Assembly: GCA_964034945.1 (NCBI GenBank)
Contig: OZ035962.1
Span: 48,849,931 to 48,913,930, forward strand
Length of the DNA stretch: 64,000 bases
Direction of reading: 5' to 3'
DNA from: Chrysopilus asiliformis
Lineage: Eukaryota; Arthropoda; Insecta; Diptera; Rhagionidae
Shown: piece by piece, positions 42,937 through 53,180 of the stretch
Numbering within the stretch: the stretch's first letter is position 1
How the letters are laid out: each line of letters opens with the position of its first letter
The notes under the pieces: generated by a model
What the model was told of the DNA's origin: nothing
Databases searched by the model: none
The model's input: the letters and a program-made list of their open reading frames with translations, nothing else
Made by a program: the position numbers and the translations under genes

Positions 42937-44266
42937 TCTATATATATAAATATGGATGTTTGTCTGTTTGTCTGTCTGTCTGAGATTACAAAACTCAAAA
43001 ACTACTGGACCGATTTTTACGCGGTTTTTTGCAAAATGATCCGTGTTGCCAGGAGCAGGTTTTTAGCTATGTAGATTTTCAAAATTCGAAACGGAAGTTC
43101 CTGTAAGGATAACGCAAATATCCTTTTTGCCATTATTCCCCGGGAACATTGGCATTATGTTTGGGATCGCTGATCACGAATCCGATATTAGATTTCAAAA
43201 ATTCGAAACGAAAGGTCCTGTAAGGATAAATATCCTTTTTCCCGTTTTTCATCGGAAAAATCGGCATAAGGGGTTTTTGGTGACGCTGATCATGAATCTG
43301 GTATTAGATTTTCAAAATTCGAAACGGAAGGTCCTGTAAGGATAACTCAAATGTCCTTTTTCCAATTTTTCCCCGGAAAAATTTGCATTATAGGGTTTTT
43401 GGAGTCGCTGATCACGAATCCGGTATTAGATTTTCAAAATTCTAAACGGAAGGTCCTGTAAGGATAATGAAAATATCCTTTTTCCCATTTTTCCCGGGAA
43501 AAACTGGCACCAGCGAGTTTTCGGGGTCGCTGATCACGAATTCGGTGTTAGATTTTCAAAATTCAAAACGGAAGGTCCTGTAAGGATAACGCAAATATCC
43601 TTTTTCCCATTTTTCCCGGGAAAAACTGGCACCAGGGGGTTTTCGGGGTCGCTGATCACGAATTCGGTGTTAGATTTTCAAAATTCAAAACGGAAGGTCC
43701 TGTAAGGATAACGCAAATATCCTTTTTCCCATTTTTCCCGGGAAGAACTGGCACCAGGGGGTTTTCGGGGTCGCTGATCACGAATTCGGTGTTAGATTTT
43801 CAAAATTCAAAACGGAAGGTCCTGTAAGGATGACGCACATATCCTTTTCCCATTTTTTCCTCGGAAAAATCGGCATAAGGGGGTTTTTGTGTCGCTGATC
43901 ATGAATCCGGTATTAGATTTTCAAAATTCGAAACGGAAGGTCCTGTAAGGATAACGCAAATGTCCTTTTTCCAATTTTTCTTGAAACAATTGACACTAGG
44001 GGGTTTTCGAGGTCGCTGATCGCGAATCCAGTGTTCGATTTTTCAAATGCTAAACTGGAGGTCCTGTAATGACAACGAAAATGTCCTTTTTCCAATTTTT
44101 CTCGCAAAAAAAACAGGCTTTGGGAGGTTTTCAGGGTTGCTTATCACGAATCTGGAGTTGGAATTTCAAAATTCGAAACGGATGGTCCTATAAGTTATTT
44201 TATGGTTTTTTGGCATTCTAAAATTTACACAAAAAAACTTTTAGCTGCCAACGAAGGGTCTGCTAG
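42937..44266 (+). mobile_element. Complete Helitron H1, 1.33 kb, with ~nine internal units
   Basis: A|TCTATATATATAAATATGG at 42937 and AAGGGTCTGCTAG|T at 44266. Internal units of ~120 bp carry GGTCGCTGATCACGAA and GGTCCTGTAAGGATAACGCA. It is the best reference for the family in this window. No terminal hairpin stronger than ~4 bp was seen. Confidence 0.92.
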
Positions 44267-44783
44267 TTTTTATATAAATTAAACGTTAGATTAAGAGAAA
44301 GAAAGGATATTTTATCAAAATAAATAAATTGTAAAATAGGAAATGTTTGTATGTTTAGATTTTGAATTGAGATTTGACCTAAGAATGATTTGCTAAAAGT
44401 TTTTAAATAGGGGAAGAGAAATTGATAACGATGGAAGATAAATCTTTGGCGCTAAATTTAAATTTTCAGATATAGCTTCGGCTTCGGCCAAACAAATAAA
44501 ATGGAATTTTCATTTTATTATTACAATCGTTGCTCGTATTTTCTTATTTTTCTAATTTTCGATTTTTACTTCTTACATTTTATTTAATTATGGCACATCT
44601 TTGAACTGTTATGACTGTTTTCTCCCTCCACAAGAACCTCCCCGATCCACTGAGTGATAGCCGGAAATCAGTGCCAGTGGAAACGAAGAAAACAGACAAA
44701 CCTTCAAGATTTAACACTCGTAAGATATTTTGGAGGTATCTGTTTAATCCCACAAATGGGGTTAGAAGAAAGTAATAACAGAT
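44267..44783 (+). other. Probable 5' LTR tail of gypsy element C
   Basis: Precedes a primer-binding site at 44784. LTR ends cannot be set because no second LTR is in view. CTCCCTCCACAAGAACCTCC lies in it. Confidence 0.4.
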
Positions 44784-44800
44784 TGGCGCCCAACGAATGG
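44784..44800 (+). promoter_or_regulatory. Primer-binding site of gypsy element C (tRNA-Lys type)
   Basis: TGGCGCCCAACGAATGG follows AACAGAT. TGGCGCCCAACG is the usual complement of a tRNA-Lys 3' end. It begins the leader that runs, through two insertions, to the gag at 50.9 kb. Confidence 0.65.
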
Positions 44801-45127
44801 CTTTACAAAATATAGTAAACTACCAACAGCTTAGTAAATTTAAAGAAGTAAAGTCCGAGATCATAACAAGATGAGTTTTTTTTTTTCAAAGATAGTCCTA
44901 AATTGAGCAGATAGTTTACATCTCAGAGATGGGGATTCCCATGACAGTGTAAACTTCAGATCTTTTAGTAGTTATTGAGAAAAAAATTTATTTCTTACGC
45001 ATCGTCTATATTTTTGGGGCGTCCCGAAAATTATTGAGATGCTAAAAGAATCCGAGTAGAGTGAAATAATTGGCATCGGGCATAAATATCTTCGATAAAA
45101 AGGGAATTCTTTTAAGAATTGTATCTA
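44801..45127 (+). other. Untranslated leader of gypsy C, first part
   Basis: Noncoding; interrupted at TCTA by gypsy D, and resumes at 49396-49750 and 50833-50887. Confidence 0.45.
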
Positions 45128-45352
45128 TGTGGGATTCGATTATCAACTTAATGGCTGATACTAGGAAAAGTGAAAACACGGAATTACGTTTAATAATATT
45201 TAATATTTAATCTTCAAACTATCGTGTGATAAATTTCAACATCTCAATCTATCCGCGATCAAACACCGACTGTATCGTGTCGTCCATCTTATTCAACTAG
45301 ATCTCCTCTCGATTATGAACTAGATTAAGAGTGCCAGGGTCCCCATCCCACA
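45128..45352 (-). repeat. 3' LTR of gypsy D
   Basis: Differs from 49167-49391 at about two positions (GATACTAGG/GATACAAGG and TATGAACTAG/TATGTACTAG). Confidence 0.92.
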
Positions 45353-45379
45353 ATCGGCCATTCTGATGTTCATTCGCCC

Positions 45380-45811
45380 CGAATGAATTGTTCCACCTCT
45401 TCATGAACTCAGCAACGCTAGTTGTACGTTTGGGACCCTCAACATCGCCCACCTTCTCTACCTCATACCTCCCATGATTGGACTTTTTGATGATCGTGTA
45501 AGGTCCTAGAAACTTGGGCCTTAGCTTCAGCCCGCTTCCAAATTGTGTTCGCTAAATGGCTACGAACTCGCCTGTACGTCTCTTCCCGTCTCCTCCCGAC
45601 ATCAAAATTTCGTCGATTCTCTTGCTGAATCTTCTGAATGTTTTGCTTCACCTCATCTCGCTTTGTCTCGCTCCTCATTTAGATCTTCAATGGCGGCTTC
45701 TTCCAATATCCTTCGCAACTCCATGTCATCCTTGTTTATGGAATTAAGGAAACCTTCCTTCTTTCCTGTCTTGGCTTCTGTTACCATGCACTCTACGCAA
45801 GATTTAACTAC
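45380..45811 (-). pseudogene. Integrase C-terminal (GPY/F) remnant of gypsy D
   Basis: After a deletion of the integrase core the minus strand still reads, across frames, ERDKMR, QQENRRNFDVGRRREETYRR, LRPKFLGPYTIIKKSNHGRY and SVAEFMKRW. LGPY is the GPY/F signature. Confidence 0.75.
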
Positions 45812-46954
45812 TTAAGTTACTTTATGATTTACCTTTGGTATGTAAAATGACTTCTCCACTACATCTTGGGTCTTTTTTGATGAAAAGTGTCCTTGTCTAT
45901 GCGCCATCTTAATTATCTCCTCTTCCATTGCTGTGGGTACAACGACAAGTTCCTTAGTGGGATCTTTGTATAATACATCGTGCTGCACATAGAAATCTTC
46001 GTAATCTTCCTTCTTCAACACCGTCTTTACCGCCTTGATCCAGTCATCAGCCAACTGTGCTTCCCTCAAGCGATGATTTAGTGAATCCTCAATTATCAGA
46101 CAGTAAGCTCTGCTTAATGCGTCCACGTGCTTCATCTTTGAGCCAGTCCTATGCTCGATTTCGTAGTCATATTCTTGTAGGAACATGGCCCATCTCGATA
46201 CTCTCGGAGGAATATCCTTTTTCGTAACTAGGACAACAGGCGATGCGTATTCCGAGTTGCTCGGACGAATTATCCCTTCAACTAACCATTTCTCGACTTG
46301 CTGCTCTACCGACAGTTGATCGCGGCACGACATCCTTCTGGGACCTTGGTACACTGGAATGTCGTCCGTCAGCACGATCTTCATCTCCATCGGTGATATT
46401 GGTTTCTTATTTGGACTATAATCTTCTACGGCGGTCTCAACAAATGCTGCTTCTATCCCGGTCAGGTGTTTAAAATCTAATTCCGGCTTAATGGCTGGGT
46501 CTTCCATCGTTTCTGCAACACAAATCGACCTAAATTCATTAAATAAATGATTCTCAGATACCTCATTCTTGGACGCCTGAACATCCCTTTTTGCTTCTGT
46601 AACCCCTTCCTGTCCTGATCTTTTTTTGACGAATATTGCCTCGGTCTCGGACACTATCAAGTCGATCTCCTTCAATATAGTGTTACCGATGATGGCTGCA
46701 TATGGGATATCGTTTTCTTTTACCACATGAAAGTTTATAACTAACCGCACACCGTCGACCTCTGTTTCTATATCGAAACTACCAACCGTATTAATTTCGT
46801 TTCTACTTAAGTCCATCAATTGTCTCCTTTCACTCGATAATTTAATGTCCCCTAACATTATCAACGTATCGTATCTTATCAAGCACAAATCGCAACCCGT
46901 GTCAACCAGCGCTGCAAATTCATAGTTATTTACCACAATGTTCTTACTACTAAT
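45812..46954 (-). CDS. pol: Pol of gypsy D, in-frame deletion joining protease/RT start to RNase H end
   Basis: Minus-strand ORF readable from ~46954 with no ATG at its start. Protease: ALVDTGCDLCLI. Then the RT finger region (VEKWLVEGIIRPSNSEYASP, VVLVTKK). It passes directly into the RNase H/tether end (WAMFLQEYDYEIEHRTGSKM, VDALSRA). The RT palm with its catalytic Asp box and the RNase H active site are missing, yet the frame is kept. The integrase H2C2 start follows (MAHRQGHFSSKKTQ, FYIPKV), and the ORF stops at 45812 before the catalytic core. It cannot encode reverse transcription or integration. Confidence 0.88.
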   Translation of the reverse strand: MSSKNIVVNNYEFAALVDTGCDLCLIRYDTLIMLGDIKLSSERRQLMDLSRNEINTVGSFDIETEVDGVRLVINFHVVKENDIPYAAIIGNTILKEIDLIVSETEAIFVKKRSGQEGVTEAKRDVQASKNEVSENHLFNEFRSICVAETMEDPAIKPELDFKHLTGIEAAFVETAVEDYSPNKKPISPMEMKIVLTDDIPVYQGPRRMSCRDQLSVEQQVEKWLVEGIIRPSNSEYASPVVLVTKKDIPPRVSRWAMFLQEYDYEIEHRTGSKMKHVDALSRAYCLIIEDSLNHRLREAQLADDWIKAVKTVLKKEDYEDFYVQHDVLYKDPTKELVVVPTAMEEEIIKMAHRQGHFSSKKTQDVVEKSFYIPKVNHKVT

Positions 46955-46959
46955 CCATA

Positions 46960-47428
46960 CCTGCCATGAATGCCGTCAGTGTCGCTGTCACGTCTGATGT
47001 TATGTCTAGTGAAGATTGAAATGTCAGCTGTTACGACATAAAAGTCTAACATTTTTTGTTGACATCTTTGCTAACAGAAATCGTAACAGAAATGGAATTT
47101 AAGATGGCGGATTCTAATTTTTCACGTGCAGAGACGCTCCGTGTTATAAACGAATACTGTTTAAAAGTAATTTTTACAAAGAAATGATTTGAAAAATGCA
47201 TCGTGGGGGCAGCAGGAGGCCGAATTTCATTTTAGTGCGGAGATTTTAAAGAAAAAAGTGAAATCACAGATCGTCATATTTACTACTCTGAGTTGTTTAT
47301 TGCTCAACGCATTTCTGGAACTGAAATGTCATACCAGAATCAGCAGCCCACCTACGTCACAACAGACTTTTCTAATGACATTTCTGCTAACATTTATGTC
47401 AGAGTTTCCGGCAGGTCTGGATGGCGTG
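46960..47428. other. Noncoding segment between gag and pol of gypsy D
   Basis: About 470 bp without an element ORF in the expected place for a gag-pol junction. Its borders carry ACCTGCC and GGCAGGT, with subterminal AACAGAAAT/GACAT motifs in both orientations, suggesting a small inserted TIR element. No target duplication is clear. Confidence 0.35.
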
Positions 47429-48445
47429 TTAAATATCAAATTTGATTTTTTCAATATTTACATTATTCGTTTCTGTCTTTACGGATTTATTCCCGCTTCC
47501 GGAACTACTACCCGCGCCACTCGAGCTATCGACCGCTCCCCTCGGTTTGGCCTTGCATTCAAACGAACGATGCCCCGCCTGATTACATTTGAAGCAAATG
47601 AATATTTTACTTGGACAGTCTTTTGCAATATGTGAGTCCTTGCCGCACTTAAAACATTTCTTCGCGTCTACCGGTAATGACCTTTTCTGACCTGGTTTTG
47701 CTGACTGAAAAGTAGATTTGCTTAATGGCAAATTCGGACATCGCACTTTCTCGTATATTTTAATTTGTTTTTTCAGTTCAGATATGCTCCTTGATTGATA
47801 CAACACAGCCTTGTTGTACTTTGCATCTGGTATCCCCTCGATGAAATACTCCACCAAACTCTCCTCGTCCACCTGTAGTGGCTTACCAATTTCCATTAGA
47901 GTATATAAGTATTCTAACGGAGTTTCACCAGGTTTCTTATGACGACTTCTCAGCATACGATGGATTTCTGCCGACGACAAAGTTTCCCCAAATTCCGCCA
48001 ACAACGCCCTCTTTAAAGATGTCCAGTCACGAACCTCCAACTGGCTTCTCACGAACAATCTAGCCGCTCCCTTCAATAACTGATTTGCGTAAATATATTT
48101 CTGTAGACTGTTCCAGCCCACAGTCGTCGCGTTATCCTCGAATTCCTGGATCCACTGATTGATGTCAATCGACCCAGTACCCGTAAACTGTAACAAACGA
48201 TCTTCAATATCTCGCAATGTAAAACGAGACTTCTCCACCACAACCCCACGCACCTCCCCACCTCGCACGCCCTGGTACTCGGAATGAACCGATTCTCCAT
48301 CCTCTTCATCCCCTGTAGACAACCCAAAATGCTGAAGCAATCGACATTGAAACTCACTCTTCCTCCCTTCCGCGCTCAACTTTAATTTTGACAGATTCTC
48401 CCTCAAATCTTCCACTTTCATGGACAAAATAGTCGTAGCGTCCAT
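47429..48445 (-). CDS. gag: Gag of gypsy D with SAP-like N-terminus and two zinc knuckles
   Basis: Intact 338-residue ORF. Residues ~10-42 (VEDLRENLSKLKLSAEGRKS through CRLLQHF) fit the SAP pattern, a short DNA-binding helix-turn-helix. A capsid-type region follows (DINQWIQEFEDNATTVGW, GETPLEYLYTLMEIG, LVEYFIEGIPD). Then come the CCHC knuckles CFKCGKDSHIAKDC and CFKCNQAGHRSFEC and a Ser/Gly tail. The ATG at 48445 is the first in frame and follows a ~700-bp leader. With no stop codons and near-identical LTRs, this gag may have been functional recently. The SAP call is by pattern only. Confidence 0.85.
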   Translation of the reverse strand: MDATTILSMKVEDLRENLSKLKLSAEGRKSEFQCRLLQHFGLSTGDEEDGESVHSEYQGVRGGEVRGVVVEKSRFTLRDIEDRLLQFTGTGSIDINQWIQEFEDNATTVGWNSLQKYIYANQLLKGAARLFVRSQLEVRDWTSLKRALLAEFGETLSSAEIHRMLRSRHKKPGETPLEYLYTLMEIGKPLQVDEESLVEYFIEGIPDAKYNKAVLYQSRSISELKKQIKIYEKVRCPNLPLSKSTFQSAKPGQKRSLPVDAKKCFKCGKDSHIAKDCPSKIFICFKCNQAGHRSFECKAKPRGAVDSSSGAGSSSGSGNKSVKTETNNVNIEKIKFDI

Positions 48446-48669
48446 TTTTAAAAGTTATGTTTCAGAACTTGCTTTTTGAATTAATCTCTCAGTCCCTACA
48501 CCTTGAACCCGCAACAACCGTCGCACTCGATCATCAACTGCTTAATGTTCGTAAACCAACGCCCCTTCGCCGCGCGGCAATGTCTTTTCTATCTCCACTC
48601 ACACCGCTTTCAAACAACCTTAGTCCACCCCTGAAACACACCGCTATTTACCCACTTTGTCTATACCGC

Positions 48670-48835
48670 ACCACACCGCTTGACAATTTCTGTCTTCCAC
48701 TAAACCGCACCGCTTGACAATCTCTGTCTTACACCGAACCGCACCGCTTGACAATCTCTGTCTTACACCGAACCGCACCGCTTGACAATCTCTGTCTTAC
48801 ACCGAGCCGCACCGCTTAACAATCTCTGTCCTTTC
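48670..48835. repeat. 34-bp tandem repeat in gypsy D leader, ~4.5 copies
   Basis: ACAATCTCTGTCTTACACCG with AACCGCACCGCTTG repeats head to tail. Noncoding, between the 5' LTR and gag. Confidence 0.9.
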
Positions 48836-49145
48836 TCAAACACTCACATCTCCGACTCACAAACAAGCCATTAATGTAGCCTATCGTTGTCTCTTGGTCT
48901 CTGTCTCTGTCTCTGTCGCACTCAACGTTGCTTTTTGCGTTTCACTGAATTTCACAACATGTGAAATAATTTCACCATCTTCCAACACAGTTTTTTCCAA
49001 CGTTAATTAATTGTTTTACCCCGCAAATTTCTTATTTTTGAGGATTGTTACCTTTTCACTTCCCATTAACTTTAATTAATCACTTGAACCATGCGCTTTT
49101 CCCGGCAATCACACGTTTTCATTCCCCCTCTTCGCTCTTCCTTCG

Positions 49146-49163
49146 ATCCCGGTTGAGCCCCCA
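49146..49163 (-). promoter_or_regulatory. Primer-binding site of gypsy D (tRNA-Pro type)
   Basis: Minus strand TGGGGGCTCAACCGGGAT, three bases inside the 5' LTR. It matches the well-known tRNA-Pro primer site at 16 of 18 positions; the two differences would fit an acceptor stem ending TTGAGCC. Confidence 0.7.
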
Positions 49164-49166
49164 ATT

Positions 49167-49391
49167 TGTGGGATTCGATTATCAACTTAATGGCTGATAC
49201 AAGGAAAAGTGAAAACACGGAATTACGTTTAATAATATTTAATATTTAATCTTCAAACTATCGTGTGATAAATTTCAACATCTCAATCTATCCGCGATCA
49301 AACACCGACTGTATCGTGTCGTCCATCTTATTCAACTAGATCTCCTCTCGATTATGTACTAGATTAAGAGTGCCAGGGTCCCCATCCCACA
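49167..49391 (-). repeat. 5' LTR of gypsy D
   Basis: 225 bp, ends TGTGGGATTC and CATCCCACA on the plus strand. Confidence 0.92.
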
Positions 49392-49395
49392 TCTA

Positions 49396-49750
49396 TGTCC
49401 GAAGTAAGTATCGTGAAAGACTATCAGTACAGATCAGAATCTATTCAGAAGGCATCTTAATGAATATTGTTTTGAGAGTATAGATAGTACGGGTATATTT
49501 ACATAAAATTAAATTGCAATAGTGAAAAGCGCTAAAGTTTTTTACCTATTTGTCGTTTTCGTTCTCTTTCCCTTAGATTTATGAATTGAGGAAAAGAAAA
49601 TTAAATATAAGATATCAATCAGGATTGATACAAGTTTGAGTTGAGTTGATATTGAGAAAAGTTGTTTTTTGTATTGAAAAGAAATTATTATTGAACTAAT
49701 AAGTATAAGATTGCAGATCTATTTGTTTGAAAATATTATATTAGATAGAT
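49396..49750 (+). other. Untranslated leader of gypsy C, second part
   Basis: Continues the sequence broken at 45127. No ORF; A+T-rich. Confidence 0.4.
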
Positions 49751-50832
49751 CCCAAGCAACCAGATAAGGCATAATGACTTGGATTAGGGCGTGGTGTCTT
49801 AAAATTGGTCCTTACGACCACACCAAGACCAGCGAATCCGCCTTATAAGGCGTGATGCCTTTCAAGGCTTTTGCAGTGGTCGTCAAGCGGTCCGAGTGAC
49901 CTAAATATATGCCCTGATAGTCTTAATGTTCGAATGCCTTGTTTTGGCTTTCATGGTCGTGGTGTCCTCCAGACGCCTTCATAGTCGTCCTGCCTTATAA
50001 GACCAACCTTCCACCTTTCGTCCACGAAGTGCCTTATAGGGCATAATGCCTTTGAGAACACTCCAATGCCCTATTTGAGAATGCTTCGAGCATGCGCAGA
50101 TGAATATCTGCTTCGAGCTTGTTTCTAGCATACTTCGAATATGCTTCTAGCATTCACGGTGCGAGCCGCCATGACGTTCATTGAAATGAAAAAAAAACAT
50201 TCCTACTGAAAATTTAAAATCTGTTTTTAAAGCACAATATGGAAAAACATCGAATAAAAAGTAATTTTATGTGTTTGGGTACACAGCATAACTTTATTTT
50301 TACAAGAATTTTATTAAAATCGAATAAAAAAGAAAATTCTTTGAATAAATAATTTTCAAATTATATCACTAAAATCGAGAATTGCTACGGCCCACGTAAA
50401 TAGAGCTCCTGGCAAAACCGCTTTCTACGTAAACTTTAAATCGCATAAAATCCACAAAAAACCTTAACATCACCGTATGAAATTATTTTGAACGTTTTTT
50501 TCCACAAAATATATCCATTAAACTTTATGTTTCTTGTCTTATCTTTCTCTCCTCATGCGGCCTATAGAATAGAGAAAGACAAATAATGTCGCCAGATGAA
50601 ATGTCAAAAAAATATTTCGTCATGGTAAAACAAGGCCCTATTTTGGCCTTCAAAGTCGTGAAGCCTTATAGGGCGTGAAATAAGGCACTTCGTGGTCCGG
50701 CGGACCTTCCCCACTGTCGACGATAGGTCGACGATAGTTCGACCTAGTGTCGACAAAGTCGTGGGCATTACGACCAATAGGGACGCCTTTGAAGACGAAG
50801 TGTCCACTTTACGACCTATAAGGTTACTTGGG
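49751..50832. mobile_element. TIR element with CCTTATA(A/G)GGC subterminal motifs
   Basis: CCCAAGCAACCAGATAAGG at 49751 and CCTTATAAGG...GTTACTTGGG-type complement at 50832. Several CCTTATAAGGC or GCCTTATAGGGC motifs in both orientations occur in each terminal ~250 bp. GTCGACGATAGGTCGACGAT lies near 50717. No transposase and no clear target duplication. It interrupts the gypsy C leader. Confidence 0.7.
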
Positions 50833-50969
50833 ATATTTCTGGAAAATAGTAATAGAGAAATACATTGTCAAGGAGAGTCTTTAGTTTATGGAAGGTCGTA
50901 GTCAAGGTAGAGGTCGCGGAAAAAGAATACATTTATTTACCCCTTATACCGCTTAGGTCGCATACAAGA

Positions 50970-51910
50970 ATGGAAGGTCAGTCAGGTTTCAATCCAAAAA
51001 GGACACCACCGATAGTGTCACAATCTAATCCAGAAAATATATCGGGTGGTGAAAATCAATCGAAAAATCTAAATTTGCAGGAATTAAAAGGCGCAATGTC
51101 TAACGAACAAATACCCGATGACGTTAGTGTGCCTCTTTCGGAAAGGAAAAAATTGGCCGGATTAGAACCTGATTCAAAATCAGAAGAAAAGTTAGCTCAA
51201 ATGAATAAAGTCCTTGAAGCACCTAAGGGGTCAGTCAAAGCTTTTGAAAATATGGGTTTAACGAAAAGTTCCGAGCAAATAAGGCTTCAAAATCCACTAG
51301 AATATACCGCTAGGGATAAAAATAATGAAGACCTTGATAAACTCTTAGCTGATATGAATAGGGTTATACCAAATATGAGACCATCAGAAGTTAGAGACCC
51401 TGGAATTTCGACTGGATTTTCAAAATTTGAAATGCCAGCAAGACCGTATATTAACAAGTCGCAAACGCGGTTCCAGGAGAATCTTTATGGTCCCAGTGAG
51501 GAAGAGAGAGGTTTTCAAGCCTTTCTTAACCCAGAAAGGTTTAATCCTTACGACCAAAAAAATTATTGTCGGTTGGATAAATGGCGTTTTAGATTTGACG
51601 GGGTTTCTCCGAGCTTGTCTGTAGAAGAATTTATTTTTAGGGTGGAAAAGCTCGCTTTTTCACAAGGGTATTCAGCTGCTCAAATCATAAATAATTTTCA
51701 TGTATTGGTTACAGGAGCTGCTGAATCTTGGTATTGGCGATTTTCCCGTCAAAATCCAGTAGTAACTTGGGATAGCCCAAAAACAGCCATGTTGAGTCAG
51801 TTTAGAAAATTGCGTACGGACCATGAAATTCTTAGATATATCATAGATACGAAGCAAGAGCAAACCGAAACTTTTGATGCTTACTTTGATAAGATTATAT
51901 ATAAAAATAA
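50970..51910 (+). pseudogene. gag: Gag of gypsy element C, N-terminal and capsid part
   Basis: The frame is open from 50865, with its first ATG at 50970 (MEGQSGFNPKRTPP). A second start at 50888 in another frame encodes an RG-rich start (MEGRSQGRGRGKR), so the N-terminus may be frameshifted. A charged linker (to ~51450) is followed by a capsid-type core: WRFRFDGVSPSLSVEEFIFR, VLVTGAAESWYWRF and TWDSPKTAMLSQFRKL. It is cut at FDAYFDKI by a 1.27-kb insertion and resumes at 53181. It belongs to the leader and primer site at 44.8 kb. Confidence 0.8.
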
Positions 51911-53180
51911 AACCGACTTTAAAAAAAACTGAAATGTGAAAAACGCACTAAAAAGAAAAAAATAATTTCAAACTATGTCCATTAATAGCGTATTTAAAAT
52001 TCGGCTTTTTTGGAGTGGCGTTAAATTTACACTAAATAAAATCGTTGTAAAATTTCTATTGTCAAGTTTCGCACAAAATCAGTTTGTACATGGAGACAAA
52101 AAATAGGATAGATTTCTACAAAAAATAGTAACACATGGACAGTGGGCTTTTTTATAGCGATTGCTTAAAAATAGGGAATCCAATTTGGGACATAAAAGAA
52201 CTTAGTTTTGGTGATTCTAAGAGCCGTGTCTATAGTTAATCTGTTTGTCAACAAAATTTTTGGAGTCGATCTTAGTTCTTAGTTAGCCTTAAGGGTTAGA
52301 AAGTATGTAAACGATTAGCCTTAAGGGTTAGAAAGTATGTAATTTATTTTAGTTGCAAATTTAACGCCACTCCAAAAAAGCCGAATTTTAAATACGCTAT
52401 TAATGGACATAGTTTGAAATTATTTTTTTCTTTTTAGAGCGTTTTTCACTTTTCAGTTTTTTTTTTAAAGTCGGTTTTATTTTTTTTAAAAATTTTTTTT
52501 TTATTTCGAACGTTTTTAGTTTCAATTTTTAATATAGGTAAAATTACAAAGGGTTTGAGGGGATAAGTCCGCAGATGAGAAATATATAAAAGAATCTTCC
52601 AGATATTGACTGAACACAATACAAAGAATTTTACTCGATATCCCAAGCAGGGAGGGGTTTGAAGGGGTAGGTTAACACGGGGGAAATATATAAAATAACC
52701 TTCCTTGTGTTGTACTGAACACAACGTAAAAACATAACAAAACCTATAATTGCCAATCTGGCAATTATTGAAAACCTGTATGGTGATATTGGTATCTTAA
52801 TTTGAGCATTTGTACCAAAATTACACTTTGAAGTCGAACTTGCCAATAAGATTTTTTAAAATTTATTCCAATCGGATTTTGATGTATGGGAGTTTTATGT
52901 AGAATCATATCCTAAATAATTTTTATTCTTGGACTTTTTTGATAAGATGCACCGTTTTTGAGATATTCGGAAAAAACCTTTTCGTTTGTATGGGGGGTAC
53001 CCCCCCTAATGGTCCATTTTTGCCCATGAACGAACCGGGGTCCAACCAGGAACTTTCTCTACAACTTTCTCTTTGGGATGACCAAAATCGGTCAACCCAG
53101 TAAAGAGTTAGGCGTAAACATACATTAAAAAAAAAATATTCAGGTGGAATTGAGAACCTTTTCCTTTTTGGAAGTCGGTT
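51911..53180. mobile_element. Foldback-like composite insertion in gypsy C gag
   Basis: Left end AACCGACTTTAAAA and right end GGAAGTCGGTT. AAAAATAA (51903-51910) and AAAAATGA (53181-53188) are a possible 8-bp duplication with one mismatch. Inside, 51911-52050 is inverted at ~52345-52490 (arms include TCAAACTATGTCCATTAATA and GGAGTGGCGTTAAATTT). It also carries a CCGTATGG repeat fragment (52727-53035, minus) and a two-copy TTAGCCTTAAGGGTTAGAAA. Confidence 0.55.
52727..53035 (-). repeat. 'CCGTATGG' repeat, copy G, truncated
   Basis: AACATAACAAAACCTATAAT to GGTACCCCCCCTAATGGTCC; microsatellite half missing. Confidence 0.8.

Larger units (their letters stand above)
45128..49391 (-). mobile_element. 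Gypsy element D, complete LTRs, internally deleted
   Basis: Two 225-bp LTRs (TGTGGGA...TCCCACA) with about two differences and TCTA duplications at 45124-45127 and 49392-49395. It contains an intact gag, a pol reduced to protease, a fragment of RT/RNase H and integrase ends, and a tRNA-Pro-type primer site. It is inserted into the gypsy C leader. Confidence 0.92.
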
